NCBI RefSeq assembly: GCF_003697165.2
Contig: NZ_CP033092.2
Location: 3,596,001 to 3,660,000 of the forward strand
Direction: 5' to 3'
Source: Escherichia coli DSM 30083 = JCM 1649 = ATCC 11775
Lineage (GTDB): Bacteria; Pseudomonadota; Gammaproteobacteria; Enterobacterales; Enterobacteriaceae
DNA length: 64,000 nt
The notes under the pieces: model-generated
The model's database searches: none
Seen by the model: the letters and a program-made list of their open reading frames with translations, nothing else
What the model was told of the DNA's origin: nothing
Shown here: positions 1 to 10,266 of the stretch, piece after piece
Position numbering within the stretch: the first letter of the stretch is position 1
Layout: every line of letters begins with the position of its first letter
Translations under genes and position numbers: made by a program

Positions 1-26
1 TGCCGCCACTGTGCGCGTTATTTGTT

Positions 27-114
27 GTCGGATGCGGCGCGAGCGCCTTATCCGGCCTACCGGACGGCTCACTTTGTAGGCCTGATAAGACGCGGCAAGC
101 GTCGCATCAGGCAT
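27..114. repeat. BIME: two facing REP palindromes
   Basis: Two imperfect palindromes of the enterobacterial REP type (GGATGCGGC...CCTTATCC and CCTGATAAGACGC...GCATCAGG) face each other downstream of mak. Such extragenic elements form stable hairpins at the 3' ends of transcripts. Confidence 0.9.
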
Positions 115-137
115 GATACGCCAATTGCCTGGTTTTT

Positions 138-1046
138 TTACTCTTGTGGCCATAACCATGCAGCGCCGCGTACGCCGCTCGAATCACCATGTTTCGCCTT
201 GCGTACCGGCGTTTCACATTCTCCGCCGAAGACAAATTGTTTAATCAACTGTGGAACCGTTTGATATAAACGGTCTACATTGCTCATTCCGCCGCCCAGG
301 ACAATCACATCCGGATCGAGAATATTCACGACATGTGCCAGCGATTTTGCCAGCCGCAGCTCGTAGCGACGCAATGCCAGTTCCGCTACCGGATCGCTTT
401 CTTCAACCAGGCGGATAATTTCACTGCCTTTCAGCGCATGTCCGCTCAAACGACGATAATCCGTCGCGAATCCCGTGCCTGAAATAAAGGTTTCAATACA
501 ACCTTGTTTACCGCAATAACAAGGGACTTCCTCGCGATAACGCAGTTCGTCTTCGTCCATCCACGGTAGCGGATTGTGTCCCCACTCGCCTGCCGTGCCA
601 TTGCCGCCGATATGCGCCCGCCCATTGAATGCCACGCCCGCGCCGCATCCCGTGCCGATAATCACGGCAAATACCGTCTGCGCTCCCGCTGCCGCGCCAT
701 CTACCGCTTCTGAAACCGCCAGACAGTTGGCGTCATTTGCCAGCCGCACTTCCCGCTGCAACCGCGCGCTTAAGTCTTTATCGAATGGCTGACCGTTGAG
801 CCAGGTTGAATTGGCATTCTTCACCACGCCGGTGTAGGGCGAAATCGAACCTGGAATGCCCATACCTACCGTTCCGCGCTGCCCTGTTGCCTGCTCCGCC
901 ATATCAACCAACGTGGCGATCGTTTCAATAGTCTGCCGGTAATCATCACGCGGCGTGGGCAGACGATGGCGGTACAACTGCTCCCCTGCATCGCCCAATG
1001 CAATCACTTCAGTTTTGGTGCCGCCTAAATCGATACCTATACGCAC
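138..1046 (-). CDS. mak: Fructokinase (ROK family)
   Basis: Cytoplasmic manno(fructo)kinase of 302 residues that phosphorylates fructose with ATP to fructose 6-phosphate. The N-terminus carries the ROK phosphate motif IDLGGTKTE. The mid-region has a GHNPLPW segment followed by [11 protein letters not shown], the zinc-binding signature of ROK kinases, and [10 protein letters not shown] follows near the C-terminus. I chose the GTG start because AAGGAGAG sits just upstream and the product then begins VRIGIDLGG; the frame is open further upstream, but those residues overlap the divergent rdgC promoter region. It is transcribed away from rdgC, as in K-12. Confidence 0.95.
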   Translation of the reverse strand: MRIGIDLGGTKTEVIALGDAGEQLYRHRLPTPRDDYRQTIETIATLVDMAEQATGQRGTVGMGIPGSISPYTGVVKNANSTWLNGQPFDKDLSARLQREVRLANDANCLAVSEAVDGAAAGAQTVFAVIIGTGCGAGVAFNGRAHIGGNGTAGEWGHNPLPWMDEDELRYREEVPCYCGKQGCIETFISGTGFATDYRRLSGHALKGSEIIRLVEESDPVAELALRRYELRLAKSLAHVVNILDPDVIVLGGGMSNVDRLYQTVPQLIKQFVFGGECETPVRKAKHGDSSGVRGAAWLWPQE

Positions 1047-1170
1047 GGTACTCTCCTTATTTTTTTCAATATCAATAGCGTAGAGACGGACAACCGGATT
1101 GGCAATGCAAGGCCGCCGACAATTCGTTATCATGCCCGCTAAATTTAACGACAAGGCCGTGGAAATTATC

Positions 1171-2082
1171 ATGCTGTGGTTCAAAAATTTAATGGTTTAC
1201 CGTCTTAGCCGCGAGATTTCGCTGCGTGCAGAAGAGATGGAAAAACAGCTAGCCTCGATGGCATTTACCCCATGCGGCAGCCAGGACATGGCGAAGATGG
1301 GCTGGGTACCTCCGATGGGATCGCACAGCGATGCGTTAACGCACGTTGCCAATGGTCAAATTGTTATCTGTGCGCGCAAAGAAGAAAAAATCCTCCCGTC
1401 CCCGGTGATTAAACAGGCGCTGGAAGCGAAAATCGCCAAACTGGAAGCAGAACAGGCGCGTAAGCTGAAGAAAACCGAAAAAGATTCGCTGAAAGACGAA
1501 GTGCTGCACTCTCTGCTGCCGCGTGCTTTCAGCCGTTTTAGCCAGACAATGATGTGGATCGACACGGTTAACGGTTTGATTATGGTGGACTGCGCCAGCG
1601 CCAAAAAAGCGGAAGATACGCTGGCACTGCTGCGTAAAAGCCTGGGGTCGTTACCGGTTGTACCATTGAGCATGGAAAACCCGATTGAACTGACGCTGAC
1701 CGAATGGGTACGTTCCGGCAGCGCGGCACAGGGCTTCCAGCTGCTTGATGAAGCCGAGCTGAAATCGTTGCTGGAAGATGGCGGCGTGATCCGCGCGAAG
1801 AAACAAGATCTGACCAGCGAAGAGATCACCAACCACATTGAAGCCGGAAAAGTGGTGACTAAACTGGCGCTTGACTGGCAGCAGCGCATTCAGTTTGTGA
1901 TGTGCGACGATGGTTCGCTCAAGCGTCTGAAGTTCTGCGACGAGCTGCGCGATCAAAACGAAGATATCGACCGTGAAGATTTCGCCCAGCGCTTTGATGC
2001 CGATTTCATCCTGATGACTGGTGAACTGGCAGCGTTAATTCAAAACCTGATTGAAGGATTAGGTGGCGAAGCACAACGTTAA
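1171..2082 (+). CDS. rdgC: Recombination-associated protein RdgC
   Basis: Nucleoid-associated DNA-binding protein of 303 residues. The family forms a ring-shaped dimer around double-stranded DNA and restrains RecA filament use. The product from [12 protein letters not shown] to GGEAQR matches RdgC over its usual full length. The start at the ATG before MLWF is the family start; upstream in-frame residues would run into the mak/rdgC intergenic region. The gene is divergent from mak and followed by a REP element. No defect is seen. Confidence 0.96.
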
Positions 2083-2100
2083 TTGCTGATTTACCTTTAA

Positions 2101-2138
2101 TGCCGGATGCGACGCCTGCCGCGTCTTATCCGGCGTAC
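2101..2138. repeat. REP element
   Basis: Single REP palindrome (GCCGGATGCGACGC...GCGTCTTATCCGGC) just downstream of rdgC. Confidence 0.85.
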
Positions 2139-2239
2139 AAAGCCACACCAGGAATATAATCGTTAGCTACAGCGGGCAATAATTCTTAGCGCAGCAATAT
2201 TATGCGTTTTATGCTGTAACTTGCTCCAGGGGCGTTGTG

Positions 2240-2605
2240 TCATTGTTTTTCCTCAAGCCGGTGACGCGCTTCACTGCGAATTTTTCGCGTTGCCCCGGTT
2301 TTCACTAAATCACGTAACAGCGAAAGATCGGGTTGTTCGACAAATAAGAGTAATGATGGCTCCTCTTTTAACCACGCCGTTTTCACATCGGCAGCCAGCT
2401 GTGAATTATTAATAGCCAGCGACCGCTCCTGAGGCTCAGTCAATGTCGTTAACAACAACACCGGGGTATGTGCGTTGTGCAATGCCGTTTGGCGCAAATG
2501 ATCATTGCGACTTTGCAGCAATGCACGCCACCATTCATCATCTGATTTATCTTTTATCGTCGCCAGTTCCGCAACAATATCTGGAGATCTTCGCTGATAT
2601 TTATA
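2240..2605 (-). pseudogene. ykiA: ykiA remnant (5'-truncated fragment)
   Basis: An open frame of about 120 codons ends in TGA but has no convincing ATG and RBS; an in-frame TGA lies at 2606-2608. The translation includes DEWWRALLQSRNDHLRQTAL and HTPVLLLTTL, reminiscent of short helical leucine-rich (LRV/HEAT-like) repeats, which suggests the C-terminal tail of a longer lost protein. K-12 has a pseudogene, ykiA, at this place between rdgC and yaiE/ppnP; the symbol rests on that position. No function is assigned. Confidence 0.5.
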
Positions 2606-2728
2606 TCAACCTTGATGAATTATGAATATATCGGAAATCGAAAAAATCCCAGCAAAGGAAATATTATTATGGGTTAAAGAGAGGACATTTCAGAAAAATG
2701 CCCTCCCGTTCAAGGGGAAGGCGAGGAA

Positions 2729-3013
2729 TTACAGATAGCGGCACAGATAAGAGGTGGGTTCGGCAACTTGCAGATGAAACTCGCTGTGACCGGGAACATT
2801 AAACACCGAACCGGCTTCATACACTTGCCAGTCGGTCGCGTCAGGCAGTAACACATTCAGCGCGCCACTGATTACCGTCATCTCTTCAGGCTCAGCGGTG
2901 CTGAAGGTGTATTCACCTTCAACCATAACACCCACGCTGGCGCGACCAGTGCTGCTGCTGGAAAAGCCGATCGATTTCACTTTGCCGGAAAAGTACTCAT
3001 TACTTTGAAGCAT
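2729..3013 (-). CDS. ppnP: Pyrimidine/purine nucleoside phosphorylase PpnP
   Basis: Small cupin protein of 94 residues (formerly YaiE) that splits nucleosides with phosphate into base and ribose 1-phosphate. The sequence starts [17 protein letters not shown], contains [20 protein letters not shown] and ends with [19 protein letters not shown], the complete single cupin barrel of the family. It is a stand-alone gene between aroM and the ykiA remnant, in the same direction as aroM. Confidence 0.95.
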
Positions 3014-3084
3014 AAACTGGCCCTGTCTGGTAGTTGAACATCTACTTCACTATAGGGGCCAGAGGCGCTGGCTGTCACGCAAAA

Positions 3085-3762
3085 TTACATCAGTAATTCC
3101 GCAGCCAGCCGTGCAATCAATACGTTAGAGAGCAAGACAGGAACATCGAGCTGTTTTTGCAGTAAATCGCGATGACGCTGGTTAAATCCCAAACAATCCA
3201 GCATGATGACATCTGCACCTTTTGCCAGTAATTCTTTCCCGGCATCAATGATTTTTTGTTCCGAATCATGAATGGGGTTACCCAATGAAAATACTGGCGG
3301 TTTCTGCAAAATTTGCCATTTTTGCGCCTGAACGGTCAGCAACTCCTCAACCGGTACGATAACCCCCACCTGATGATCTTCAACAATAGAGGAAACCAGC
3401 GGTGGCAATATCCGCGACGGCTCAAGAAAGATCGTATTACGCGCGGTCATACTACTAATGTTTGCTGTACTCATTAATATAATGACGTCGTAACCCTGAT
3501 TATCGAGCACTTCAACCACACCTTGCAGGTCTCGCTCCACTTTGCGACGCGAAACATGGGCCAGATGGTTGTCATTTAATAATGTGAGAATTGTGTCTTC
3601 GCCTGCTTCTGGCGCGTACTCCGCCATCACTTCTTCGCGGCTTAACTTCCCCAGCAGGCTATGATGGGAAATATTATCTTCGTCAATGTATTCTGTCAGG
3701 AGCGGCAAAACTTCCTGCATAGGTACAATGCCGATAGTCAGGATCGCCAACGACGCACTCAT
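3085..3762 (-). CDS. aroM: AroM family protein
   Basis: Cytoplasmic protein of 225 residues of the AroM family, related in fold to aspartate/glutamate racemases. Its biochemical role is not established. The translation begins [20 protein letters not shown] and has a conserved VIMLDCLGF segment with a cysteine near residue 185. It is the last gene of the aroL-yaiA-aroM group, about 260 bases downstream of yaiA. Regulation would follow aroL (TyrR/TrpR). Confidence 0.93.
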   Translation of the reverse strand: MSASLAILTIGIVPMQEVLPLLTEYIDEDNISHHSLLGKLSREEVMAEYAPEAGEDTILTLLNDNHLAHVSRRKVERDLQGVVEVLDNQGYDVIILMSTANISSMTARNTIFLEPSRILPPLVSSIVEDHQVGVIVPVEELLTVQAQKWQILQKPPVFSLGNPIHDSEQKIIDAGKELLAKGADVIMLDCLGFNQRHRDLLQKQLDVPVLLSNVLIARLAAELLM

Positions 3763-4019
3763 TGTTCTTCCACCTTACTTTTATTTCGTCGTTAATTACC
3801 GGGCAAGTGTTAAGCACCACTGCTGACACTTACTTGTGCTACAAATGACAAAAAGCGTAGCAGCAGACCTGCACTGCATAATGTAAAGATTCCAAATGAT
3901 TCCAGTAATGGATTGTTATTGTTTAATATTCTAATTATTTGAAAAACATGAATTGTGAAAAATGTGACGCAGATCCCTTGTGGCGGCACTCAGAATCCCT
4001 TCCGAGCAGTCTGATGCGG

Positions 4020-4220
<201 letters not shown>

Positions 4221-4260
4221 TTATTTCACGGGATGAACGTTAAGTATAGGCGCTCGAAAA

Positions 4261-4785
4261 TCAACAATTGATCGTCTGTGCCAGAGCGCTGCGAATTTCA
4301 GAAATCACCTGGCTGGGTTCGTTTGTTGCGTCGATGATAATATGCGCAACTTCGCGATATAGCGCATCGCGTTCTTCCAGCACTTCCTGAACTTCTTCGC
4401 TCAGTGGTTTTCCCGTTAAGGTTGGCCGTAAATCTTCTTCCGGTGCAGCTTGCAGTCGGTTAACCAGGACTGATACTGGCGCACACAAATAAACCACGAT
4501 CCCGTTATTTTGCATGAAGTGACGATTAAATTCCGTCAGAATAATGCCGCCGCCTGTAGCGATAACGGTGGATGGCGCAGTTACCGCTTCCAGCGCCGCC
4601 GTTTCTCTGGCGCGGAATCCCGCCCACTCTTCCCTTTCGACGATCTCCGCGACCGTCATATTGAGCTGTGATTGCAACCACAGGTCGGTATCGACAAACC
4701 GACGGTTAAGCGAATCGGCAAGGGCCATTCCGACCGTTGTTTTACCACAGCCCCGAGGCCCGATCAGAAAAAGAGGTTGTGTCAT
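4261..4785 (-). CDS. aroL: Shikimate kinase II
   Basis: Cytoplasmic enzyme of 174 residues that phosphorylates shikimate to shikimate 3-phosphate in aromatic amino acid synthesis. The P-loop GPRGCGKTT lies at residues 9-17, the shikimate-binding DTDLW near 33-37, the GGG motif near 79-81, and an Arg-containing lid (EEDLRPTL) near 117-123. It is the first gene of aroL-yaiA-aroM. TrpR- and TyrR-like operators lie upstream, which fits known repression by aromatic amino acids. Confidence 0.96.
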   Translation of the reverse strand: MTQPLFLIGPRGCGKTTVGMALADSLNRRFVDTDLWLQSQLNMTVAEIVEREEWAGFRARETAALEAVTAPSTVIATGGGIILTEFNRHFMQNNGIVVYLCAPVSVLVNRLQAAPEEDLRPTLTGKPLSEEVQEVLEERDALYREVAHIIIDATNEPSQVISEIRSALAQTINC

Positions 4786-4846
4786 CGTGGGTTTTCCCCA
4801 ATAGGTCGCAATGCGGCGAAAGCCGGTGTCATGAGAATAGCGATCA

Positions 4847-4863
4847 TACCATCAAACTAGTAC
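4847..4863 (-). promoter_or_regulatory. TrpR operator-like site upstream of aroL
   Basis: Read on the aroL strand, the sequence GTACTAGTTTGATGGTA resembles the trp operator half-site GTACTAGTT. aroL is a known TrpR/TyrR target, so this is the likely TrpR site. The second half is degenerate. Confidence 0.6.
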
Positions 4864-4948
4864 AATTTCGATTGTAAAGAAAAAATTCCACTTAAGGTGG
4901 AAATCTCAATACATCCCTTACTATACCAATAAATATTCAAGAATGAAG

Positions 4949-4966
4949 TGTAAATAATAAATTACA
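4949..4966. promoter_or_regulatory. TyrR box-like palindrome
   Basis: TGTAAA, six bases, then ATTACA: one mismatch from the TyrR box TGTAAA-N6-TTTACA. It lies immediately after the yaiI stop and about 165 bases upstream of aroL. Confidence 0.55.
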
Positions 4967-4967
4967 T

Positions 4968-5426
4968 TTAGCCACGACTACGTTGCACTTCCAGCCACCA
5001 CTTCTCCAGCTCCGCAGCAAAAGCCTGGCGGTCACGTTGTGAAAGACTATCTGGTCCTCCGGTCTGGATCCCACTGGCACGTAAGGTATCCATAAAATCG
5101 CGCATCGTCAGGCGCTCACGAATGGTCGCTGGCGTGTAACGTTCGCCGCGCGGATTAAGCGCCGCCGCGCCTTTCTCGATGGCTTCAGCAGCCAAAGGTA
5201 TATCTGCGGTGATCACCAAATCGCCCGCTTCACACTGCCGAACAATTTCGTTATCAGCAACGTCGAAACCTGCCGCGACGCGCAGCGTACGAATAAATCG
5301 CGATGGCGGCACGCGTAAACTCTGGTTTGCTACCAGTACCAGCGGCATCTGCATACGTTCCGCCGCGCGATACAAAATCTCTTTAATTACATTGGGACAC
5401 GCGTCGGCATCCACCCAAATTGTCAT
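4968..5426 (-). CDS. yaiI: UPF0178 family protein YaiI
   Basis: Cytoplasmic protein of 152 residues with a PIN-like/NYN-type fold: [18 protein letters not shown] at the N-terminus and [19 protein letters not shown] in the middle carry the acidic residues typical of that fold. Its function is not known. The ATG before TIWVDADAC is chosen because it gives the family length; the frame extends upstream to 5546, where it would overlap the divergent proC start. It is divergent from proC. Confidence 0.92.
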   Translation of the reverse strand: MTIWVDADACPNVIKEILYRAAERMQMPLVLVANQSLRVPPSRFIRTLRVAAGFDVADNEIVRQCEAGDLVITADIPLAAEAIEKGAAALNPRGERYTPATIRERLTMRDFMDTLRASGIQTGGPDSLSQRDRQAFAAELEKWWLEVQRSRG

Positions 5427-5545
5427 AAAGTCATCCTTTGTTGGGTAATCCTCTATTGTGTCGCGCTTTTGCCTTCCGGCATAGTTCTGTTTATGCTTCT
5501 GCCAGCGATTATCAAAACAATGAATTTCACGGCAGGAGTGAGGCA

Positions 5546-6355
5546 ATGGAAAAGAAAATCGGTTTTATTGGCTGCGGCAATATGGGAAAAGCCATTCTCG
5601 GCGGTCTGATTGCCAGCGGTCAGGTGCTTCCAGGGCAAATCTGGGTATATACCCCCTCCCCGGATAAAGTCACCGTCCTGCATGACCAGTTCGGCATCAA
5701 CGCCGCAGAATCGGCGCAAGAAGTAGCGCAAATCGCCGACATCATTTTTGCCGCCGTTAAACCAGGCATCATGATTAAAGTGCTTAGCGAAATCACCTCC
5801 AGCCTGAATAAAGACTCTCTGGTCGTTTCTATTGCTGCAGGTATCACGCTCGACCAGCTTGCCCGCGCGCTGGGCCATGACCGGAAAATTATCCGCGCCA
5901 TGCCGAACACTCCCGCGCTGGTTAATGCCGGGATGACCTCCGTAACGCCAAACGCGCTGGTAACCCCAGAAGATACCGCTGATGTGCTGAATATTTTCCG
6001 CTGCTTTGGCGAAGCGGAAGTGATTGCTGAGCCGATGATCCACCCGGTGGTCGGTGTGAGCGGTTCTTCGCCAGCCTACGTCTTTATGTTTATCGAAGCG
6101 ATGGCCGACGCCGCCGTGCTGGGCGGGATGCCACGCGCCCAGGCGTATAAATTTGCCGCTCAGGCGGTAATGGGCTCCGCAAAAATGGTGCTGGAAACGG
6201 GAGAACATCCGGGGACACTGAAAGATATGGTCTGCTCACCGGGAGGCACCACCATTGAGGCGGTACGCGTACTGGAAGAGAAAGGCTTCCGTGCCGCAGT
6301 GATCGAAGCGATGACGAAGTGTATGGAAAAATCAGAAAAACTCAGCAAATCCTGA
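5546..6355 (+). CDS. proC: Pyrroline-5-carboxylate reductase
   Basis: Cytoplasmic enzyme of 269 residues that reduces pyrroline-5-carboxylate to proline with NAD(P)H. The Rossmann motif [11 protein letters not shown] is at the N-terminus. The C-terminal dimerisation domain has the family signature with [17 protein letters not shown]. The start is set at the ATG preceded by GCAGGAGTGAGGCA, which gives the usual length. It converges with dgcC, the two stops being only 16 bases apart. Confidence 0.96.
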   Translation: MEKKIGFIGCGNMGKAILGGLIASGQVLPGQIWVYTPSPDKVTVLHDQFGINAAESAQEVAQIADIIFAAVKPGIMIKVLSEITSSLNKDSLVVSIAAGITLDQLARALGHDRKIIRAMPNTPALVNAGMTSVTPNALVTPEDTADVLNIFRCFGEAEVIAEPMIHPVVGVSGSSPAYVFMFIEAMADAAVLGGMPRAQAYKFAAQAVMGSAKMVLETGEHPGTLKDMVCSPGGTTIEAVRVLEEKGFRAAVIEAMTKCMEKSEKLSKS

Positions 6356-6371
6356 TGGCTTTTGCCGGACG

Positions 6372-7487
6372 TCAGGCCGCCACTTCGGTGCGGTTACGTC
6401 CGGCTTTCTTTGCTTTGTAGAGCGCCAAATCTGCCGATTTCAACCACTCGCGATAGTGACTCATTTGTGGATTCAGCGGCGCAACCCCCACACTAATCCG
6501 TAAAGTTACCTGTGGCGTATTCGGCAAGCGTAACGTGTTTAGCCCTTCATGCACCCGTAACATGGCGGTGATGGCGCTCTCAGCTGGCGTACCGGACATG
6601 ATTACTGCAAACTCATCGCCGCCAAACCGACCAATCACATCGCTACCGCGCAGGGTAATTTGTAACTGTCGGGTAAGCGCCACAATCGCTTCATCACCCA
6701 CATCATGGCCCCAGGTATCGTTGATGCTCTTGAAATGGTCGATATCGATAATCAGTAACGTTGCATCGCGATTATGCCGCCGACAGTTATCAAATTCATT
6801 GCGTAACATAGTTTCCCAATGACGTCGGTTATACACGCCCGTCATACCGTCGCGGGTACTCATGACCTGCAACCTGCGTTTATGTTCCGCCAGTTTAGTC
6901 GCCGTCTGGTAGCTGACCCAGCCAAACAGCAGAGGATAAATGACAATAATGGGAAGGGAGAGCCACCATTCCAGCGGTGCGCTATTGAACGACACGGTGA
7001 TGCCCGTCAGCTCGAGGGTGACAAGGCAGGAGACCACCATCAACACCAGACCCGCGACAAACAGACGGGGGCCGCCTGCCCCCATCAAATTCAGACACAT
7101 AATCATCAACATCGCGGTGGAAGGCAGTGCGTTTACGCCCATTACGCCTACCCACATTCCCGCTAATACTGCATCGGTTTTTAAGTTGTAAATTTCCCGG
7201 CTAAGCGGATCGACGGCCCTGCTCGCTATTTGCCAGGCTAAATGCGGCCAGACGAACGCCCAGCCGACCAACAACAGCCACCACCAGCCCGGCGACGGAT
7301 GCGAAACCAGCGTTGAAGCAATCGGTAAGAACATGCCAGCCAGGCCAACCGCGCGGGGTAGTCTGACGCGACGGGCAAAGCGCAGCCCGGACCGCTGATG
7401 TTCGTTTTGAGGAGTTAAAGGAGGTTCCTCCCCATGCGCCGCCGCTTTTTTGAAAAAGTTTTCATCATTCATTATTTTTGGGAACAT
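6372..7487 (-). CDS. dgcC: Diguanylate cyclase DgcC (AdrA)
   Basis: Inner-membrane diguanylate cyclase of 371 residues, known to drive cellulose synthesis under CsgD control. The N-terminal half has several hydrophobic helices (MASE2-type sensor, about residues 40-190). The C-terminal GGDEF domain contains the catalytic GRFGGDEF near residue 285, with the inhibitory RxxD site (RGSD) just before it. The active-site residues are intact, so this is a functional cyclase candidate. It is convergent with proC, and psiF lies upstream in the same direction. Confidence 0.95.
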   Translation of the reverse strand: MFPKIMNDENFFKKAAAHGEEPPLTPQNEHQRSGLRFARRVRLPRAVGLAGMFLPIASTLVSHPSPGWWWLLLVGWAFVWPHLAWQIASRAVDPLSREIYNLKTDAVLAGMWVGVMGVNALPSTAMLMIMCLNLMGAGGPRLFVAGLVLMVVSCLVTLELTGITVSFNSAPLEWWLSLPIIVIYPLLFGWVSYQTATKLAEHKRRLQVMSTRDGMTGVYNRRHWETMLRNEFDNCRRHNRDATLLIIDIDHFKSINDTWGHDVGDEAIVALTRQLQITLRGSDVIGRFGGDEFAVIMSGTPAESAITAMLRVHEGLNTLRLPNTPQVTLRISVGVAPLNPQMSHYREWLKSADLALYKAKKAGRNRTEVAA

Positions 7488-7545
7488 TCAGAAACAATTT
7501 TCCCAAATTATAGAGACGGGGCTAAAGGCAGAAGTATGAAATTTC

Positions 7546-7571
7546 GGGTGAGCCATTTTCGTAGCTCACCC
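7546..7571 (-). terminator. Hairpin downstream of psiF
   Basis: Perfect 8-bp stem GGGTGAGC/GCTCACCC with a 10-base loop, 18 bases past the psiF stop. There is no long T-run, so intrinsic termination may be partial. Confidence 0.55.
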
Positions 7572-7588
7572 GTTAGCACTATCAGGTA

Positions 7589-7909
7589 TCAGGCGGCTTT
7601 CTTGAGGCAGGCACTCATAAACTTATTACGATCATCCCCTTTCAGAGATTGTTGTGTTGCTTGATTATTACATTCGCGCATCTTTTGCTGCTGTGGCGTC
7701 AAACTTTTTTCACCAGGCGCAGATTTGCTGTTCTTCAGGCAATCACTCATGTAGGTCTTACGAGCATCCCCTTTCAACGCCTGCGCCGTCGCCTGCTGAT
7801 TACAAGAGGTCATACGCTGTTGTTGTGGGGTTAAGGTTCTCTCGGCAGCGCCGACGGTGGTTAAAAAAACCAGACCGAAAAGCAAGGTAACCAGTAATGT
7901 AATTTTCAT
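7589..7909 (-). CDS. psiF: Phosphate starvation-inducible protein PsiF
   Basis: Exported protein of 106 residues with a signal peptide (MKITLLVTLLFGLVFLTTVGA). The mature part is two copies of the PsiF repeat, LTPQQQRMTSCNQQATAQAL and LTPQQQKMRECNNQATQQSL, each followed by GD-R...MS-CLK, with two cysteines per copy. The role is unknown; the family is induced by phosphate starvation. The start at MKIT gives a proper signal peptide; six extra in-frame residues upstream are less likely. It lies downstream of phoA, separated by a terminator. Confidence 0.94.
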   Translation of the reverse strand: MKITLLVTLLFGLVFLTTVGAAERTLTPQQQRMTSCNQQATAQALKGDARKTYMSDCLKNSKSAPGEKSLTPQQQKMRECNNQATQQSLKGDDRNKFMSACLKKAA

Positions 7910-7984
7910 CGCACCATCCCTCTTCATGTTTTAACCATGAGCGTATGCGCCCGTGATCTGCCATTAAGTCTGGTTGCTAACAGC

Positions 7985-8020
7985 AAAAAAACCACCCGGC
8001 AGCGAAAATTCACTGCCGGG
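7985..8020 (-). terminator. phoA intrinsic terminator
   Basis: 8-bp GC-rich stem CCCGGCAG/CTGCCGGG shortly after the phoA stop, followed on the minus strand by GTGG and a run of seven T. Confidence 0.85.
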
Positions 8021-8027
8021 CGCGGTT

Positions 8028-9443
8028 TTATTTCAGCCCCAGGGCGGCTTTCATGGTGTAGAAGAGATCGGTCTGGTCGGTCAGTCCAACAACATTGGCG
8101 GCATGCGGGCCATACGCCGCAATACGCAACTGACTGCCGGTATGTTCTTGTGAATCCTCTTCGGAGTTCCCGTAACTCATCACCATCACTGCGCCATCTT
8201 TGGTATTTAGCGCCTGGGTGAGGCCCGGAGCTTTGGTATCCGGCGCAACTATCTGGCTGGCATGGGCGTGATCAGCGGTGACTATGACCAACGTGTTACC
8301 ATCCTTTTTAGCGAATTCCAGCGCCCGTTGTACGGCTTCATCGAGATCGACCGTCTCGCCAATTTGCCCACAAGGATTCGCTGCGTGATCCTGTTTATCG
8401 ATTGACGCACCTTCAACTTGCAGGAAAAAGCCTTTCTCATTTTTACTCAACAATTCAATGGCTTTGTCGGTCATCTGCGCCAGGGTCGGTACACTGTCAT
8501 TACGTTGCGGATTAGGCGTACAGGTGACTGCGGGCTTATCTATATTACCGTGGTACGTTGCTTTCGGTCCTTGCCAGCGCACTGGCATATTGCCGTCAGC
8601 AAACAGTCCTAATAGGGGTTTTTGCTGATTCGCTTCCGTCACCGAATTCAGTGAGGCAGTATCGCTCACCAACTGATAACCACGCGCCTGTGCCTGTTCA
8701 CGCAGCGTTTTTCCCTGCCATTCACCGGCGGTTGCCGTTTCAGCAAAGGTTTTTGCACCGCCGCCAAGCGTAACATCGGCACGGGCGTTAAGCAGCTGTT
8801 CGGTAATCGATCCTTTTCCGCCTTTTTCCAGAGCGTTACCCGGACATTTTTCACTGGTCGCACTCGGACCGTAGCATTTGCGCGAGGTCACATGCGCCAC
8901 CAGCGCAGCGGGCGTGGCATCCTGCAACTCTGCGGTAGAAACGTTACCGGTCGCCAGACCTGCGGCTTTTGCCATTTCCAGAATCGTTGGGTGATCTTTT
9001 TCGTGAATATCGACGCCCAGCGCGCCATTATAGGTTTTGACACCTGTTGACCAGGCGGTTGCTGATGCAGCCGAGTCGGTGACGTAGTCCGGTTTGCCGG
9101 TTTTTTTATTCAGCGCATAGTGAGTGTATTGCCCGGTAAGCGGTAAGGCATCAATACCTTTAAAAAAGCCGCCCGCACCTTCGGCATAATTGCGTGCGGC
9201 AGTAATTTCCGAGTCCCCCATCCCATCGCCAATCAGCAAAATAATATTTTTTGCAGGTTTATCGCTAAGAGAATCACGCAGAGCGGCGGTCTGATCACCC
9301 GTTAAGCGGCGAGCACCACCGGGTGCAGTAATATCGCCCTGAGCAGCCCGGTTTTCCAGAACAGGCATTTCTGGTGTCCGGGCTTTTGTCACGGGGGTAA
9401 ACAGTAACGGTAAGAGTGCCAGTGCAATAGTGCTTTGTTTCAC
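8028..9443 (-). CDS. phoA: Alkaline phosphatase
   Basis: Periplasmic homodimeric zinc/magnesium phosphomonoesterase of 471 residues. The signal peptide [21 protein letters not shown] is followed by mature RTPEMPV. The nucleophile serine is in the DSAASATAW motif. Metal ligands are visible in [25 protein letters not shown] and [10 protein letters not shown]. The start is GTG, with GGAGAAAATAAA upstream; the frame continues upstream, but those residues cover the Pho-regulated promoter. The Pho box at 9506-9523 indicates PhoB control. Confidence 0.97.
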   Translation of the reverse strand: MKQSTIALALLPLLFTPVTKARTPEMPVLENRAAQGDITAPGGARRLTGDQTAALRDSLSDKPAKNIILLIGDGMGDSEITAARNYAEGAGGFFKGIDALPLTGQYTHYALNKKTGKPDYVTDSAASATAWSTGVKTYNGALGVDIHEKDHPTILEMAKAAGLATGNVSTAELQDATPAALVAHVTSRKCYGPSATSEKCPGNALEKGGKGSITEQLLNARADVTLGGGAKTFAETATAGEWQGKTLREQAQARGYQLVSDTASLNSVTEANQQKPLLGLFADGNMPVRWQGPKATYHGNIDKPAVTCTPNPQRNDSVPTLAQMTDKAIELLSKNEKGFFLQVEGASIDKQDHAANPCGQIGETVDLDEAVQRALEFAKKDGNTLVIVTADHAHASQIVAPDTKAPGLTQALNTKDGAVMVMSYGNSEEDSQEHTGSQLRIAAYGPHAANVVGLTDQTDLFYTMKAALGLK

Positions 9444-9489
9444 TTTATTTTCTCCATGTACAAATACATTAAAAAATAAAAACAAAGCG

Positions 9490-9523
9490 ACTATAAGTCT
9501 CGGCCGTGACAACTTTATGACAG
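9490..9523 (-). promoter_or_regulatory. phoA promoter with Pho box
   Basis: On the minus strand, CTGTCATAAAGTTGTCAC (9506-9523) is the PhoB binding box with its two CTGTCAT/TTGTCA-type repeats. The -10 hexamer TATAGT follows at 9490-9495, as in a PhoB-activated promoter lacking a good -35. Confidence 0.9.
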
Positions 9524-9543
9524 CTGTTGAAAAGATTAACTTT

Positions 9544-9804
9544 TTACTGACGAGGATGCCTCAATAACTTCTTTACGTAATCGCGCAGCAGCTCCGTATC
9601 GTCGTCAGGAATGCTGGCATCGGGCTTTACCTCGTACAGCGCCCCCTCTACCTGATCAATCAACCGCTGTTGATCATTTTGCGCCATATTGCGAAGCATT
9701 GCCGTGACGATAATCTCCAAAGCTTCTACCTGCGCACACAGTTCTTTCGACTCTTCTTCTTTTTGGGCAAGCTTAAATAACAACTCAGCAATGAGATTTT
9801 TCAT
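9544..9804 (-). CDS. iraP: Anti-adaptor protein IraP
   Basis: Cytoplasmic 86-residue protein that binds RssB and thereby protects the stationary-phase sigma factor RpoS from ClpXP during phosphate starvation. The sequence begins [20 protein letters not shown] and is mostly helical with a coiled-coil-like N-terminal half, as in the family. The stop lies about 20 bases before the Pho box of phoA, which fits two phosphate-starvation genes placed side by side. Confidence 0.95.
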
Positions 9805-10266
9805 GTATGTATTTCCTTATCCAAAGTATGGAGAAGTTAACATTATGTTTCACAACTTCATAGTGTCTGGAAGTATTATTTTTATGACAAAGGAAATACT
9901 TTGCGCAAATATTTTTTTGTTTGATTACCAGCGAAACGTTTCTCTTATTTAAATAATTACCCACATAAAATACAGGCCTTTAATTATCAACCTTTATTAT
10001 AAATAAAAGTTATGAAATATATTCTCTTCGTTATCTTATAATTAAGAGAAAAAACTCACCACATGGTCATTTAAGCCAGGAATAAATTAGCTTCCCGTTC
10101 ATCATTTTTGTGATCTTGCACACATCTTTGAGATAACGCACTTTCTTCACCAGTACGTTGCTCGCTTTGTCAGCAGAAGATTGCAACATTCTGTCAGAAG
10201 GCCGCGAATCCCCCGTTTTGTCGTGGTAATGTATGCACTTTGTGTTAGACGGGATAGGTTTTTAAG
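9805..10266. other. iraP/ddlA divergent intergenic region
   Basis: 462 AT-rich bases without a supported gene. They must hold the divergent promoters of iraP and ddlA. A ddlA RBS is not strong (GGGATAGGTTTTTAAG before the ATG). I see no further defined site. Confidence 0.6.
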